5,928 nucleotides of DNA from an uncultured Roseiflexaceae bacterium (GTDB lineage Bacteria; Chloroflexota; Chloroflexia; Chloroflexales; Roseiflexaceae). Position 1 is the stretch's first letter, and each line of letters opens with the position of its first letter. A model generated the notes under the pieces. It saw nothing but the letters and a program-made list of their open reading frames with translations. It made no database searches and had not been told where the DNA came from. Of this stretch, positions 5,841-5,928 are shown piece after piece. The position numbers and the translations under genes were made by a program. The stretch covers positions 1 through 5,928 of the forward strand of contig CAIPUQ010000414.1 in NCBI GenBank assembly GCA_903868295.1, given 5' to 3'.

Positions 5841-5928
5841 GGGATGAGGTACGGTCGGCCCGGTTGCTCGATGGGAACAACCGAGGTTGCGACGATGAGC
5901 GGTCGCGGGACGCCGGTACTCGACTCGA
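5837..5928 (-). CDS. Possible C-terminus of a convergent gene (partial)
   Basis: The minus strand is open from the window edge to a TAA at 5837-5839, giving a 29-residue tail that ends PLIVATSVVPIEQPGRPYLIP (21 residues, abbreviated here to its character: a hydrophobic run, then EQPGRPYLIP). Its GC-rich third positions are compatible with coding, and its stop overlaps the yggS stop, as often seen for convergent gene ends. However, a + strand frame from ATG 5844 is also open to the edge with similar third-position GC. The product cannot be identified, and the call is weak because so little is visible. Confidence 0.3.
   Translation of the reverse strand, partial: ESSTGVPRPLIVATSVVPIEQPGRPYLIP

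Overview
This window is a photosynthesis-gene segment from an anoxygenic phototroph. It carries the three subunits of chlorophyllide a oxidoreductase (COR), the nitrogenase-like enzyme that commits chlorophyllide a to bacteriochlorophyll synthesis. The gene order is bchX, a DUF169 protein, a 48-residue membrane peptide, bchY and bchZ, all on the + strand. The BchX style (GKGGMGKS P-loop, GCDPKHDSC switch I), the moderately high GC and the inserted genes make me favour a filamentous anoxygenic phototroph of the Chloroflexota (Chloroflexales type). That assignment rests on remembered family resemblance, not on a search.

Layout: 23-1207 is bchX, with a NifH-like ATPase core and an unusual C-terminal extension whose last ~70 residues resemble the end of the FtsQ/DivIB beta domain. 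1217-1945 is a DUF169 protein, 9 nt behind bchX. 1946-2003 is a short spacer with a GNRA-loop hairpin. 2004-2150 encodes a single-pass membrane peptide. 2151-2233 is a regulatory-looking spacer with a 10-bp hairpin, a TGT-N12-ACA dyad and a strong ribosome binding site. 2234-3502 is bchY and 3529-5022 is bchZ. A very strong intrinsic terminator (5036-5072) closes the operon. An extended -10 promoter starts immediately behind it and serves yggS (5112-5840), a PLP-homeostasis housekeeping gene. The last ~90 bases may hold the end of a convergent minus-strand gene.

How it works together: BchX is the ATP-dependent [4Fe-4S] reductase that passes electrons to the BchY/BchZ catalytic heterotetramer. 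All four expected ligands of the catalytic [4Fe-4S] cluster are visible: BchY C25, C50 and C108, and BchZ C38. The two genes inserted between bchX and bchY, together with the extra tail on BchX, are the unexplained part. They could be accessory factors for COR assembly, membrane docking or a neighbouring pigment step. No mobile elements, CRISPR arrays, tRNAs or rRNAs are visible.
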